A stretch of 64,000 nucleotides of DNA from Pseudomonas sp. MF4836 (GCF_002018875.1 NZ_MVOL01000010.1:230032-294031); one strand, 5' to 3'; positions 8,335-16,243 are shown, counted from the stretch's first letter. Translations and numbers: made by a program. Notes: a model not told the origin generated them from the letters alone.

Positions 8335-9414
8335 TCAAGGTTGGGTCGTGACCGGGCCACGCAGGGCCGGCCAGTAGTCGGTGAGGTTGAGGTCGATCAG
8401 GGCCTGGCGGGTGTAGCCGGTGGCCAGGGCCGGGCCGATGTCGTAGTTGTCGCGAATCAGTTGGTTGGCCAGGGCATAGACGGTCAGCGCCTGGTAGTGC
8501 GCCTTGAGCTGGGCATCGCTTTTGGGCGCCCAGCGTTGTTTCCAGGCCACCGGGTCGTTCTGGTCGTCGCGGCGCAGCACGCTTTCGGCGGTGCCGGCGC
8601 GGGACGACAACTGGTAGTAGGCGTCCTGGTTCTGTTCCTGGGATATCCACCAGGCCGCCTTGACCCAGGCCGTGGCCAGCAACTGGGTCAGGTCCGGGTG
8701 CTGCTCGATAAAACGGTCGGTGCCCCAGAGGTCGGAGACCAGGCGCCAGTCGTTGTCGCCTTGCTTGGTCGACCAGATGATCTTGCCCACACCTTTGTCT
8801 TCCAGGGCATAGGCCTCATTGAGCAGTACCGCGGCATCGACCTTGCCGGCGGCGACGGCTGCGGCGCCGACCTGCGGGTTGAGGTTGGCGATCTTGAAGT
8901 CATCGAGCTTCAGGCCCTTGCTGGCCAGAAAATTGCTGAAGGCGAATTCCCAGGGCCGGCCGCGATGCAGGGCCAGGCGCTTGCCCTTGAGGTCCTCGAT
9001 GGTATTGGCCGTGGAGCTGGCGGGTACCACCAGGTAGATGTTGTTGCCACTGCCGCCGGGCACGATCAATTTGCCGGGCACGCCGCCTGCACCGGCGATC
9101 ACCGACGGCAGGTCGCCGCGTACCGCGAAGTCGATGCTGTTGTTGCTGAAGCCTTCGTTGATCTGCGGGCCGGCGCCGGCATGGGGCAGGGCGATCCACT
9201 CCAGCTTGACCCCACGTTGCTTGAGCTGTTGTTCGAGCCAGCCATCCTCGATGACCCGCCCGGCGATGCCGCCGAATACCGGTTTGCCGCCCTGGGTAAA
9301 GGCGACGATGGCGATCTTCACCGACGCCGGAGCCTGCGCCGTTTCGGCCAGGGCCGTGACACTCACCAGCAGCGCGGCCGCGGCGGCCAGGCTGTTGCGC
9401 CAGAAACCTTTCAT
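8335..9414 (-). CDS. Sulfonate-type periplasmic substrate-binding protein (SsuA/TauA-like)
   Basis: 359-residue periplasmic binding protein with a signal peptide ending near ALAETAQA (about residue 28). The core resembles aliphatic sulfonate/nitrate/taurine binding proteins: FAVRGDLPSVIA, a GNNIYLVVPASS strand, IEDLKGKRLALHRGRPWEFAFSNFL and VDAAVLLNEAYALE. It is the first gene of the operon read from the sigma-54 promoter at 9498-9513. SsuA-type proteins normally work with SsuB and SsuC, but no ATPase or permease gene lies in this operon, so it must share a transporter encoded elsewhere or have a different role. Confidence 0.86.
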   Translation of the reverse strand: MKGFWRNSLAAAAALLVSVTALAETAQAPASVKIAIVAFTQGGKPVFGGIAGRVIEDGWLEQQLKQRGVKLEWIALPHAGAGPQINEGFSNNSIDFAVRGDLPSVIAGAGGVPGKLIVPGGSGNNIYLVVPASSTANTIEDLKGKRLALHRGRPWEFAFSNFLASKGLKLDDFKIANLNPQVGAAAVAAGKVDAAVLLNEAYALEDKGVGKIIWSTKQGDNDWRLVSDLWGTDRFIEQHPDLTQLLATAWVKAAWWISQEQNQDAYYQLSSRAGTAESVLRRDDQNDPVAWKQRWAPKSDAQLKAHYQALTVYALANQLIRDNYDIGPALATGYTRQALIDLNLTDYWPALRGPVTTQP

Positions 9415-9435
9415 TGCAATCCCCTTAATGGCTGG

Positions 9436-9453
9436 CCGACGCCAGTGCGTCGG
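9436..9453 (-). promoter_or_regulatory. Perfect hairpin in the leader of the sulfur operon
   Basis: CCGACGC-CAGT-GCGTCGG is a perfect 7-bp inverted repeat with a 4-base loop, 22-39 bases before the ATG at 9414 and downstream of the predicted sigma-54 start. It could stabilise the leader or act in attenuation; there is no U-run, so a simple terminator is unlikely. Confidence 0.45.
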
Positions 9454-9497
9454 TCATCAAGTTGCCGAACCCGCAGGTTGGCTGTCGCAAGGGAGAG

Positions 9498-9513
9498 AGC
9501 AGATTGCATGCCA
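9498..9513 (-). promoter_or_regulatory. Sigma-54 (-24/-12) promoter of the sulfur operon
   Basis: On the minus strand the sequence reads TGGCATG-CAAT-CTGCT, against the consensus TGGCACG-N4-TTGCW, with the required 10 bases between GG and GC. Transcription would begin near 9486, leaving a leader of about 70 bases. An SfnR-like sigma-54 activator is encoded divergently, and the sfnG promoter at 41880 has the same CTGCT -12 box. Confidence 0.75.
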
Positions 9514-9623
9514 GCGCCTGGAAAAAGCCCTGCAGGCCTTGTGCGCCAAGGCTTTGGGCGTGCGACCAGGTGCACGGGCGGTGGCCGCGTTGCTGATCTG
9601 TGAACAGTGCGGCTGCTGGCGGG

Positions 9624-9641
9624 TTGCTGCTCCAGCAGCAA
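9624..9641. promoter_or_regulatory. Palindromic candidate upstream activator site
   Basis: TTGCTGCTCCAGCAGCAA has perfect 8-base arms and lies about 111 bases upstream of the sigma-54 promoter, a normal distance for an enhancer-binding protein. Its inner 16 bases match TGTTGCTCGGCCAACA at 41709-41724, upstream of sfnG, at 11 of 16 positions, both fitting TGY-N10-RCA. I infer a binding site for the SfnR-like activator. Confidence 0.5.
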
Positions 9642-9760
9642 TGAGTGTGCGGCTGGCAAGTATATCTCTTTATGGAATATACAAATACGAATTGATAATT
9701 TTTTGGTCTAGCTTTCTTCGTGCACTATTGAGCCCGCGCTTTTACTGCCAGGAATGCATC

Positions 9761-10831
9761 ATGTCGCTGATCACCCATCCCCACGCTCGCGAATTGACCA
9801 AGTCGGTGCGGGCCACCGTCCTGGTGTTCAAGGACCCGCGCTCCCAGGAATTGCTCAGCCGCATCGAGCGCCTGGCCCCCAGTGAGGCCAATACCCTGAT
9901 CATTGGCGAGACCGGTACCGGCAAGGAGCTGGTGGCCCGACATATCCATCACCTGAGCCGCCGCGGACGCGAGCCCTTTGTCGCCGTGAACTGCGGCGCG
10001 TTCGCCGAGAGCCTGGTGGAGAGTGAGCTGTTCGGCCACGAAAAGGGCGCCTTTACCGGCGCCACCACCCACAAGGCCGGCTGGTTCGAGGCGGCCAATG
10101 GCGGCACGCTGTTTCTCGATGAGATCGGCGATTTGCCGCTGAACATGCAGGTCAAGCTGCTGCGGGTGTTGCAGGAGCGGGAAGTGGTGCGCCTGGGGTC
10201 ACGCACGCCGATCCCGATCAATGTGCGACTGGTGGCGGCGACCAACGTCAACCTGGCGGACGCGGTGGTGGCCGGGCATTTCCGCGAAGACCTGTTCTAC
10301 CGCCTGCACGTCGCCACCATCCGCCTGCCGCCGCTGCGCGAGCGCCCGGGGGACATTCTGCCCCTGGCGGAGTTTTTCCTCGAGGAGCACTGCCAGCGCC
10401 TGGGTTACAACCGCGCCACGCTGACCATCGAGGCTGAGCGCAAGCTGCTGGAGCACAGCTGGCCAGGCAACATCCGTGAATTGGAAAACGCCATTCACCA
10501 TGCCTTGCTGGTGTGCCGCAACCAACGGGTGGCGCCAGCCGACCTGCACCTGGTGGACATGCGTTCATCCGGCATTCGCCAGGATCAGGCGGCCCAGGCC
10601 GTGCACGCCATCGCCGGCCCGGTGGACCTCGAAAGCGCGCTCAATGCCCTGTTCGAGCAGAATATTCCGGACCTCTACGAGCACATCGAAGAAACCATCT
10701 TTCGCGCCGCCTACCGCTACTGCCACGGCAACCAACTGCAAACCGGGCGCCTGCTCAACATCAGCCGCAATATCGTGCGTGCGCGCCTGGAGAAAATCGG
10801 CGAACTGAGTCGCCCGGCCTCGGGCGAATAA
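9761..10831 (+). CDS. sfnR: SfnR-like sigma-54-dependent transcriptional activator
   Basis: 356-residue enhancer-binding protein. It has a Walker A (GETGTGKE, residues 49-56), the sigma-54 contact loop GAFTGA (96-101), Walker B (GGTLFLDE), the WPGNIRELEN arginine-finger region and a Fis-type C-terminal HTH (about 310-350). It lacks an N-terminal receiver or sensor domain, as SfnR of Pseudomonas putida does; SfnR switches on dimethylsulfone use under sulfur limitation. The start is ATG 9761 with AGGA about 7 bases before it; the frame stays open far upstream but that part is shadow sequence. Without a sensory domain its activity is probably set by expression level. Targets are likely the operon behind it and sfnG. 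Which sfnR paralog it is remains open. Confidence 0.8.
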   Translation: MSLITHPHARELTKSVRATVLVFKDPRSQELLSRIERLAPSEANTLIIGETGTGKELVARHIHHLSRRGREPFVAVNCGAFAESLVESELFGHEKGAFTGATTHKAGWFEAANGGTLFLDEIGDLPLNMQVKLLRVLQEREVVRLGSRTPIPINVRLVAATNVNLADAVVAGHFREDLFYRLHVATIRLPPLRERPGDILPLAEFFLEEHCQRLGYNRATLTIEAERKLLEHSWPGNIRELENAIHHALLVCRNQRVAPADLHLVDMRSSGIRQDQAAQAVHAIAGPVDLESALNALFEQNIPDLYEHIEETIFRAAYRYCHGNQLQTGRLLNISRNIVRARLEKIGELSRPASGE

Positions 10832-10838
10832 CCAACGA

Positions 10839-10891
10839 CCTGCCCGATGCCCGGCCTGGACGCCAGGCCGAGGCAGGGCGGTTTTTTTTTT
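10839..10891 (+). terminator. Rho-independent terminator of the sfnR-like gene
   Basis: CGGCCTGG-ACG-CCAGGCCG (10852-10870) nested inside CCTGCC (10839-10844) and GGCAGG (10872-10877), followed by ten T residues at 10882-10891. This is the clearest intrinsic terminator in the window. Confidence 0.9.
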
Positions 10892-10902
10892 ACCCGCAAT
10901 GA

Positions 10903-10948
10903 TTGACGGCTGGGGAGGCTTGCTCTAGTTTGTGGAACGTTCATTCCA
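10903..10948 (+). promoter_or_regulatory. Promoter and TetR operator of the regulator gene
   Basis: A sigma-70-like promoter reads TTGACG (10903-10908), a 17-base spacer and TAGTTT (10926-10931). Just downstream lies TGGAA-CGTTCA-TTCCA (10933-10948), covering the predicted transcription start. The same TGGAA-N6-TTCCA repeat occurs at 11614-11629 before the exporter gene, which suggests autoregulation by the TetR protein. Confidence 0.65.
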
Positions 10949-10963
10949 GTACAGGTGATTACC

Positions 10964-11545
10964 GTGCGCCCCAAGGAGTTCGACCCCGAGCAGATTGCCG
11001 ATGCCGCGATGCAGGTGTTCTGGCAGCGCGGTTATGCCGCGACCTCGATCCAGGATCTGGTGGAAGGCACTGGCCTGAGCCGCAGCAGCCTGTACAACGC
11101 GTTTGACAGCAAGCACGGGTTGTACACCTGCGCCCTCAAACGCTATCAGGAACGGAGCAACGCCAATATCGCCCTGTTGGCCCAGGACGCACCGGCAAAG
11201 GAGCTGGTGCGCCAGTTGCTGCTGCGCATCGTCGACGATGAACTTGACGACACGCAGCGCCTGGGATGCCTGGCGGCCAATGCCGCGCTGGAGGTGGCGG
11301 GGCAGGATCCGGTGGTGGCCGAACTTGTAGCGCAGAACTTTCGTCGGGTCGAAGCCGCGCTGGAACGGGTGTTACGCCGAGGGCAGGAACAGGGCGATAT
11401 CGATCCCGATAAAAACCCTCGGGCCCTGGCCAGTTTTGTGGTCTGTACCGTCCAGGGCCTGCGGGTGTTGGGCAAGGGCAGTGCAGCCGATGAACGTCGT
11501 GAGCGGTTGTCGAATGTGCTTGAGATTGTTCTGAAAAGTCTTTGA
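10964..11545 (+). CDS. TetR-family transcriptional repressor
   Basis: 193-residue TetR regulator (counting from GTG 10964). The N-terminal HTH is seen in IADAAMQVFWQRGYAATSIQDLV followed by TGLSRSSLYNAFDSKHGLY, the usual TetR recognition helix. The C-terminal ligand domain includes the RLGCLAANAALE stretch seen in TetR_C subfamilies. I prefer the GTG at 10964 because ACAGG ends 8 bases before it; the GTG at 10955 (three extra residues) has no ribosome site. The gene precedes an MFS exporter on the same strand, and both have the same inverted repeat in front, so it probably represses itself and the pump until a toxic ligand binds. Confidence 0.88.
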   Translation: MRPKEFDPEQIADAAMQVFWQRGYAATSIQDLVEGTGLSRSSLYNAFDSKHGLYTCALKRYQERSNANIALLAQDAPAKELVRQLLLRIVDDELDDTQRLGCLAANAALEVAGQDPVVAELVAQNFRRVEAALERVLRRGQEQGDIDPDKNPRALASFVVCTVQGLRVLGKGSAADERRERLSNVLEIVLKSL

Positions 11546-11613
11546 TTATTAAGTAAATAAAACTTTATACGGGATGAAGCCTGGGCTTCGCCGTGAAAAA
11601 TTTTGCCCTGTTC

Positions 11614-11629
11614 TGGAATGATAATTCCA
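11614..11629 (+). promoter_or_regulatory. TetR operator in front of the MFS exporter
   Basis: TGGAAT-GATA-ATTCCA is a perfect inverted repeat with the same TGGAA-N6-TTCCA frame as the site at 10933-10948. It overlaps the spacer and -10 region of a plausible promoter (TTGCCC at 11603-11608, CATAAA at 11628-11633), where a bound repressor would block RNA polymerase. Confidence 0.6.
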
Positions 11630-11706
11630 TAAAATGCATGGCCCTTCGCCGAGGCTCATCGAGCCTGGCGATCGGTCCTTTATCACCCAAAAAAGGAGAG
11701 TCTTCG

Positions 11707-12891
11707 ATGCCTACCCCTAACCCCGGGTTGCCGATCTGGCGCCTGCTGGCATTCACCGTAGCCGGCTTTATCACCATCATGACCGAGACCATGCCCGCCG
11801 GCCTGCTGCCTCAGATCAGCCAAGGACTGGGTATTTCCCAGGCCATGGCCGGGCAGTTGATCAGCCTGTATGCCCTGGGTTCGGTGGCGGCGGCGATCCC
11901 CCTGGTGGCGGCGACTCGCAGCTGGCGCAGAAGGCCGCTGCTGTTGCTGGCGATCGCCGGCTTGCTGCTGTTCAACAGCCTGACCGCACTGTCGACCTAT
12001 TACCCGCTGACCCTGGCCGCGCGGTTTATTGCCGGGATGGCCGCGGGGCTGATCTGGGGCCTGCTGGCCGGTTATGCCCGGCGCATGGTGCCGGAGTCGT
12101 TGCAAGGCCGGGCCCTGGCGGTGGTTGGGGTCGGTCAGCCGCTGGCCCTGTGCCTGGGGGTGCCACTGGGGGCCTGGCTGGGCAGCATGATCGAGTGGCG
12201 CAGCATTTTCTGGATCATGTCGGCGCTGGCAGCGCTGCTGTTGCTCTGGGTGCGCGTGGCAGTGCCGGATTATGCCGGCCAGGCGGCGACGCGGCGCCAG
12301 CCGGTGGCGCGGATCTTCCTCACCCGGGGCATTCCTTCGGCGCTGTTGGTGATCTTTGTCTGGATGCTCGCCCACAACATTTTGTACACCTACATCGCGC
12401 CATTCCTGGCCACGGTGGGGCTGGGCGAGCATCTGGATCGGGTGTTGCTGCTGTTCGGCCTGGCATCGATTGTCGGCATCTGGCTGACCGGCCTGCTGGT
12501 CGACCGCTGGCTGCGGGTCCTGACCCTGTGCAGCCTGGCGGGATTTGCCCTGGCCGCGCTGGTACTGGGCATCGGCGCTGGCCAGCCGCTGGTGATCTAC
12601 CTCGGGGTAGCGGCCTGGGGCCTGACCTTCGGCGGTGCCCCGACCCTGCTGCAAACCGCCGTGGCAGACGCTGCGGGTGACGGCGCGGACGTGGCGCAGT
12701 CGATGCTGGTGACCATCTTCAACCTGGCAATCGCCGGTGGTGGCGTGGTCGGTGGCCTGTTGTTGAACAGTGCCGGCGCCCAGGCCTTCCCCTGGACCAT
12801 GGCCGCCCTGGCTGTGGTCGGCCTGGCCACGGTGTGGGTCGCCAGCAGCCACGCCTTCAAGCCCGGGCAGCGCCTGGCGGGCTGCGGCTGA
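11707..12891 (+). CDS. MFS transporter, drug/sugar efflux (DHA1-like) family
   Basis: 394-residue inner-membrane protein with about 12 predicted transmembrane segments. The first, ending ETMPAGLLPQIS, is typical of the AraJ/SotB/YdhP-like efflux group, with GLGISQAMAGQLISLYALG next and an RFIAGMAAGLIWGLLAGYA motif. The start ATG 11707 has GGAGAG upstream; an earlier in-frame ATG at 11593 lies within the operator-promoter region and is not used. It likely exports a small hydrophobic compound by proton antiport and is controlled by the preceding TetR protein. The substrate is unknown. Confidence 0.85.
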   Translation: MPTPNPGLPIWRLLAFTVAGFITIMTETMPAGLLPQISQGLGISQAMAGQLISLYALGSVAAAIPLVAATRSWRRRPLLLLAIAGLLLFNSLTALSTYYPLTLAARFIAGMAAGLIWGLLAGYARRMVPESLQGRALAVVGVGQPLALCLGVPLGAWLGSMIEWRSIFWIMSALAALLLLWVRVAVPDYAGQAATRRQPVARIFLTRGIPSALLVIFVWMLAHNILYTYIAPFLATVGLGEHLDRVLLLFGLASIVGIWLTGLLVDRWLRVLTLCSLAGFALAALVLGIGAGQPLVIYLGVAAWGLTFGGAPTLLQTAVADAAGDGADVAQSMLVTIFNLAIAGGGVVGGLLLNSAGAQAFPWTMAALAVVGLATVWVASSHAFKPGQRLAGCG

Positions 12892-12915
12892 TACCACGCC
12901 GAGGCCCGCCGCCGG

Positions 12916-13758
12916 TTATTGGCTGCCGGCCCCGGCCTTGGTCAGGGCGATGGCGTCGACCAGGCCATCGATGCCCTGCAGCAGCTCGCGGTTGTCGTGG
13001 TCCCAGGGGTGAAAGCCCGGTTTGAAGAACTGCAACCAGGGCAGGGCGATATTCGGGAACACGCCGCGCCGGCCATACAAGTACTTGATCACCCGCCACA
13101 GGCCGCGCAGATGGCCGCCACGCTTGCGGTCGGCGATCAGCATGCGCAGGTGAAAATCAAACACCACCAGCCAGAACATCAGGGTGGTGAACAGCATGCT
13201 CGAGGTGCGGATCAGGTAGCGCTTGGGCCCGGGCTTGAGCACGGTGTTCCAGACGTCGTAGGACACTGCCTTGTGTTCGGTTTCCTCCAGCGCGTGCCAC
13301 ATCCACATCTGCCGGTAGCCTTCGACCGAGTTGCCGAAGCGCGTCGGGTCGCGCAGCAACAGGTCGGCGAGGATCGCCGTGTAATGCTCCAGGGCCACGG
13401 TCACCGCCAGGTTGAACGAGGCCGGGAAGTGTTTTTTCTGGAAGTCGAGGATTGCCCGCAGGCGTCGGTCGAGCTTGTGTGCCGGCAGCCCGGCCGCCTG
13501 CAACAGGTCGTTGTAGCGCAGGTGCTCGCGGCTGTGCATGGCTTCCTGGCCGATAAAACCCTGGATCTGCTGTTTCAACAGCGGGTCGTGAATCTGCCCG
13601 CGGTAATGGCGCACGCTGTCCATGAAAAACAGCTCTCCGGCGGGAAACAGCAATGAAAGCGCATTGAAGAATTGGGTGACGTGGCTGCCTTGTTCATGCC
13701 AGTCGCAGGCGCGGTCGGCGGGCAGTTCAGGCTGGATGTCGCGGCGGATGGGCAGCAT
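12916..13758 (-). CDS. Predicted metal-dependent hydrolase (PF10118-like), diiron-type motifs
   Basis: 280-residue protein of the family annotated as predicted metal-dependent hydrolase. Conserved Glu/His clusters resemble a ferritin-like diiron site: GQEAMHSREH (about residues 70-79), ALEHYTAI and WHALEETEHKAVSYDVW (about 154-170). A hydrophobic segment around FTTLMFWLVVFDFHL suggests membrane association. It is third in a minus-strand operon behind a Baeyer-Villiger-type monooxygenase and an SDR, 36 bases downstream of the SDR. Homologues often sit beside such monooxygenases; the reaction is not established. An oxygenase or desaturase-like role is as plausible from the motifs as hydrolysis. 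Confidence 0.78.
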   Translation of the reverse strand: MLPIRRDIQPELPADRACDWHEQGSHVTQFFNALSLLFPAGELFFMDSVRHYRGQIHDPLLKQQIQGFIGQEAMHSREHLRYNDLLQAAGLPAHKLDRRLRAILDFQKKHFPASFNLAVTVALEHYTAILADLLLRDPTRFGNSVEGYRQMWMWHALEETEHKAVSYDVWNTVLKPGPKRYLIRTSSMLFTTLMFWLVVFDFHLRMLIADRKRGGHLRGLWRVIKYLYGRRGVFPNIALPWLQFFKPGFHPWDHDNRELLQGIDGLVDAIALTKAGAGSQ

Positions 13759-13794
13759 GGCTGGCGCTCCTCTAGACAGTAAGGGTCGGGCGGC

Positions 13795-14688
13795 TCACAG
13801 GCCGCGTTCGTTATTGGCCTGGTAGACCTGGTGCTTGCGTCGGTGCGCCACCAGGCGCCGGGTGGCGAACACCAGCAACGCCTGATAGGCGCTGGGCAGC
13901 AGGCGCACGAACAGGTCGAGAAAACGCGCGTCGCGGCCGATCAGCACCCGGCGCCTGTTCTTGCGCACCCCGTGCAGAATCACCTTGGCCGCCTGCTCGG
14001 CAGAGGTGATGAAGAGTTTTTCGAAGTCCTCCCGGGCCTGCTGCTCGCTGTCGATCAGAAAACCTTTGAGGTTGTCGGTGATCCGGCTGGAACGGGCGAT
14101 ATCGGTGCGGATCCCGCCGGGGTAGACGCAGGTGGCGGACACGCCGTTGGCCTGCATGTCTAGCTCCTGGCGCAGGGATTCGGTGAAGCCGCGCACCGCG
14201 AACTTGGTGGCGTTGTAGGCGCTCATCCCCGGCTGGGAAAACAACCCGAAGACGCTGGAGGTGTTGACGATGTGGCCTTCGCCGGCCTGCTTGAGGTAGG
14301 GCAGAAAGGCCTGGGTGCCATGCACCACGCCCCAGAAATTGACGTCGACGATCCACTCCAGGTCGGCCAGGCTCGACCCTTCCACCGTGCTCGACAGCGC
14401 CACCCCGGCGTTGTTGAACACCAGGTGCACCTGCCCATGCTCGGCGGCGCTGTGGGCGGCCCAGGCGAACATCGCCGCACGGTCGCCGACGTCCAGTTCC
14501 TGGGCCGTGATGCGCAGCGGCAACAGGGTGGCGGCTCGGGCCAGCTCCACGGTGTGGGCCAGGCCCTGGGCATTTTTATCCGACAGCGCCAGGTGGCAGC
14601 CTTCACGAGCCAGGTTGATCGCCAATGCGCGGCCCATACCGGACGCGGCCCCAGTGATGGCGGCGACTTTGCCGTTAAAGTTTTTCAT
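13795..14688 (-). CDS. Short-chain dehydrogenase/reductase
   Basis: 297-residue classical SDR. The cofactor motif TGAASGMG is at residues 12-19, NNAG at 92-95, catalytic Ser144, Tyr158 and Lys162 (YNATK). A basic C-terminal extension (about 240-297) contains a hydrophobic piece, as in membrane-associated SDRs that act on lipid alcohols or ketones. The gene starts 14 bases inside the end of the upstream monooxygenase gene, so the two are translationally coupled. It may interconvert alcohol and ketone for the monooxygenase next door. NAD versus NADP preference cannot be judged safely. Confidence 0.87.
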   Translation of the reverse strand: MKNFNGKVAAITGAASGMGRALAINLAREGCHLALSDKNAQGLAHTVELARAATLLPLRITAQELDVGDRAAMFAWAAHSAAEHGQVHLVFNNAGVALSSTVEGSSLADLEWIVDVNFWGVVHGTQAFLPYLKQAGEGHIVNTSSVFGLFSQPGMSAYNATKFAVRGFTESLRQELDMQANGVSATCVYPGGIRTDIARSSRITDNLKGFLIDSEQQAREDFEKLFITSAEQAAKVILHGVRKNRRRVLIGRDARFLDLFVRLLPSAYQALLVFATRRLVAHRRKHQVYQANNERGL

Positions 14689-16243
14689 CGGTGGCGGCCT
14701 CGTGCAGGTGGGAGTGGCTGGGCGCGTGCTGGGGTGCCGGGTGGGCGTCGTGCCGGGCGCCGGCGTTCAGGTAGTCCTTGAGTTCGAAGCTGGCGGTGGC
14801 CTGGCGAAAGCGCCAGGTCGACCCCGGCCACAGCGTGGTGTTGTGGCCGGTGCGCGGGTCCAGGTACCAGCTGCGGCAGCCGCCGGTGGACCAGATCGCG
14901 CCCTTGAGTTGCTGCTGCAAGCGCGCGTTGTAGAGGCTCTCGACCCCGGCCTTGACCTCCAGCGTGGCCAGGCTCTGGCTGCGCATCTGCGCCAGGGCCT
15001 TGAGGATGTACTCGACCTGGGCCTCGATCATCAGAATCATCGAGTTGTGCCCCAGCCCGGTATTGGGCCCGATGATCATGAACAGATTGGGGAACTGCGG
15101 CACGCAGGTGCCGAGGTAGGCGTGGGCGCCATTGGCCCAGCTGTCCATGATGTCGACCCCGCCACGGCCGATCAGCAAGCCGCGGGGCAGGGGCTCGGTG
15201 GCCTGGAAACCGGTGCCGAAGATGATGCAGTCGGCCGGGTGTTTGACCCCGTCGGCGGTCACCACGCCATCGGCTTCGACCCGGGCAATGTCCTGGGTCA
15301 CCACCTGCACGTTGCGGCGTGACAGCGCCGGGTAATAGTCGTTGGAGATCAGGATGCGCTTGCAACCGATGGTGTAGTCGGGCGTCAGGCTGCGGCGCAG
15401 GGCCGGGTCGGCAACCTGGCGTCGCAGATGGCGCAGGGCCATGCGCTGCACCAGGCGCATCAGCCTGGGGCGATGGGCGAAGGCAATGACCCGGCTTTCC
15501 AGGGCCCAGTAGATGGCCGAACGCACCAGTTTCTGGGTCCACGGCAGGTGCTTGAATGCCCAGCGTTCGGCGGGCGACAGCGTGCGATCAGGCTTGGGCA
15601 GGATCCACGGCGGGGTGCGCTGGAACAACGCGAGCTGCGCCACCTGCGGCGCAATCTGCGGCACGAACTGAATGGCGCTGGCCCCGGTGCCGATCACCGC
15701 CACACGCTTGCCCTGCAGCGGGTACTGGTGGTCCCAGTGCTGGGAGTGAAAGCGCTGGCCCTGGAATGACTCCAGGCCCGGGATCTGTGGGATGGCCGGG
15801 CGCGACAGGCCACCCATGCCCGACACCAGCACCCGCGCACTGACCCGGCGGCCGTTGCTGAAGTGCAGCGCCCAGCGCTGGCGCTGTTCATCGAAGGTGG
15901 CGCGCTGCAAACCCATGCCCAGCCGCAGGTGCGGGGTCAGGCCAAAGCGCTGCGCGCAGTCTTCGAGGTAGGCGCGGATTTCCGCCTGGGGCGCGAACTG
16001 GCGGCTCCAGTTCGGGTTGGGCGCAAAGGAAAACGAATAGACATGGGACTGCACGTCGCAGGCGCAGCCCGGGTAGTGATTGTCGCGCCAGGTGCCCCCG
16101 AGGGCGTCGGCCTGTTCGGCAATAAAGAAGTCGGCAAGGCCTGCCTGCTTGAGTTTGATGGCCATGCACAGCCCGGCGAATCCGGAGCCGATGATCGCGA
16201 TGTCAACGGTTTCCCAATCCTGGGGCGGCGAGTACGCATTCAT
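14675..16243 (-). CDS. Flavin-containing monooxygenase, Baeyer-Villiger type
   Basis: 522-residue FAD/NADPH oxygenase. It has the FAD motif GSGFAG (residues 19-24), the Baeyer-Villiger fingerprint F-x-G-x-x-x-H-x-x-x-W-D (Phe160 to Asp171) and the NADPH motif GTGASA (185-190). GAGGT about 9 bases before ATG 16243 supports the start. It heads a three-gene operon with an SDR and a metal-dependent hydrolase, and is divergent from an alpha/beta hydrolase, next to alkB. The layout fits subterminal oxidation of a long-chain compound: alcohol to ketone (SDR), ketone to ester (this enzyme), ester cleavage (hydrolase). It is related in role, but not closely in sequence, to AlmA-type alkane hydroxylases. 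Confidence 0.86.
   Translation of the reverse strand: MNAYSPPQDWETVDIAIIGSGFAGLCMAIKLKQAGLADFFIAEQADALGGTWRDNHYPGCACDVQSHVYSFSFAPNPNWSRQFAPQAEIRAYLEDCAQRFGLTPHLRLGMGLQRATFDEQRQRWALHFSNGRRVSARVLVSGMGGLSRPAIPQIPGLESFQGQRFHSQHWDHQYPLQGKRVAVIGTGASAIQFVPQIAPQVAQLALFQRTPPWILPKPDRTLSPAERWAFKHLPWTQKLVRSAIYWALESRVIAFAHRPRLMRLVQRMALRHLRRQVADPALRRSLTPDYTIGCKRILISNDYYPALSRRNVQVVTQDIARVEADGVVTADGVKHPADCIIFGTGFQATEPLPRGLLIGRGGVDIMDSWANGAHAYLGTCVPQFPNLFMIIGPNTGLGHNSMILMIEAQVEYILKALAQMRSQSLATLEVKAGVESLYNARLQQQLKGAIWSTGGCRSWYLDPRTGHNTTLWPGSTWRFRQATASFELKDYLNAGARHDAHPAPQHAPSHSHLHEAATDEKL

Larger units (their letters stand above)
9415..9760. other. Divergent regulatory region between the sulfur operon and its SfnR-like activator
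   Basis: This 346-base gap holds, from left to right, a leader hairpin (9436-9453), a minus-strand sigma-54 promoter (9498-9513), a palindrome that could be the activator site (9624-9641) and an AT-rich stretch (about 9660-9715) that probably contains the activator's own promoter, whose -10/-35 boxes I could not assign. No small gene is convincing here. Confidence 0.7.

Noticed and set aside
9038..9760. N-terminal extension of the SfnR-like frame
   Set aside because: The frame is open but runs antisense through the binding-protein gene and the divergent promoter; ATG 9761 with AGGA gives the usual SfnR length.
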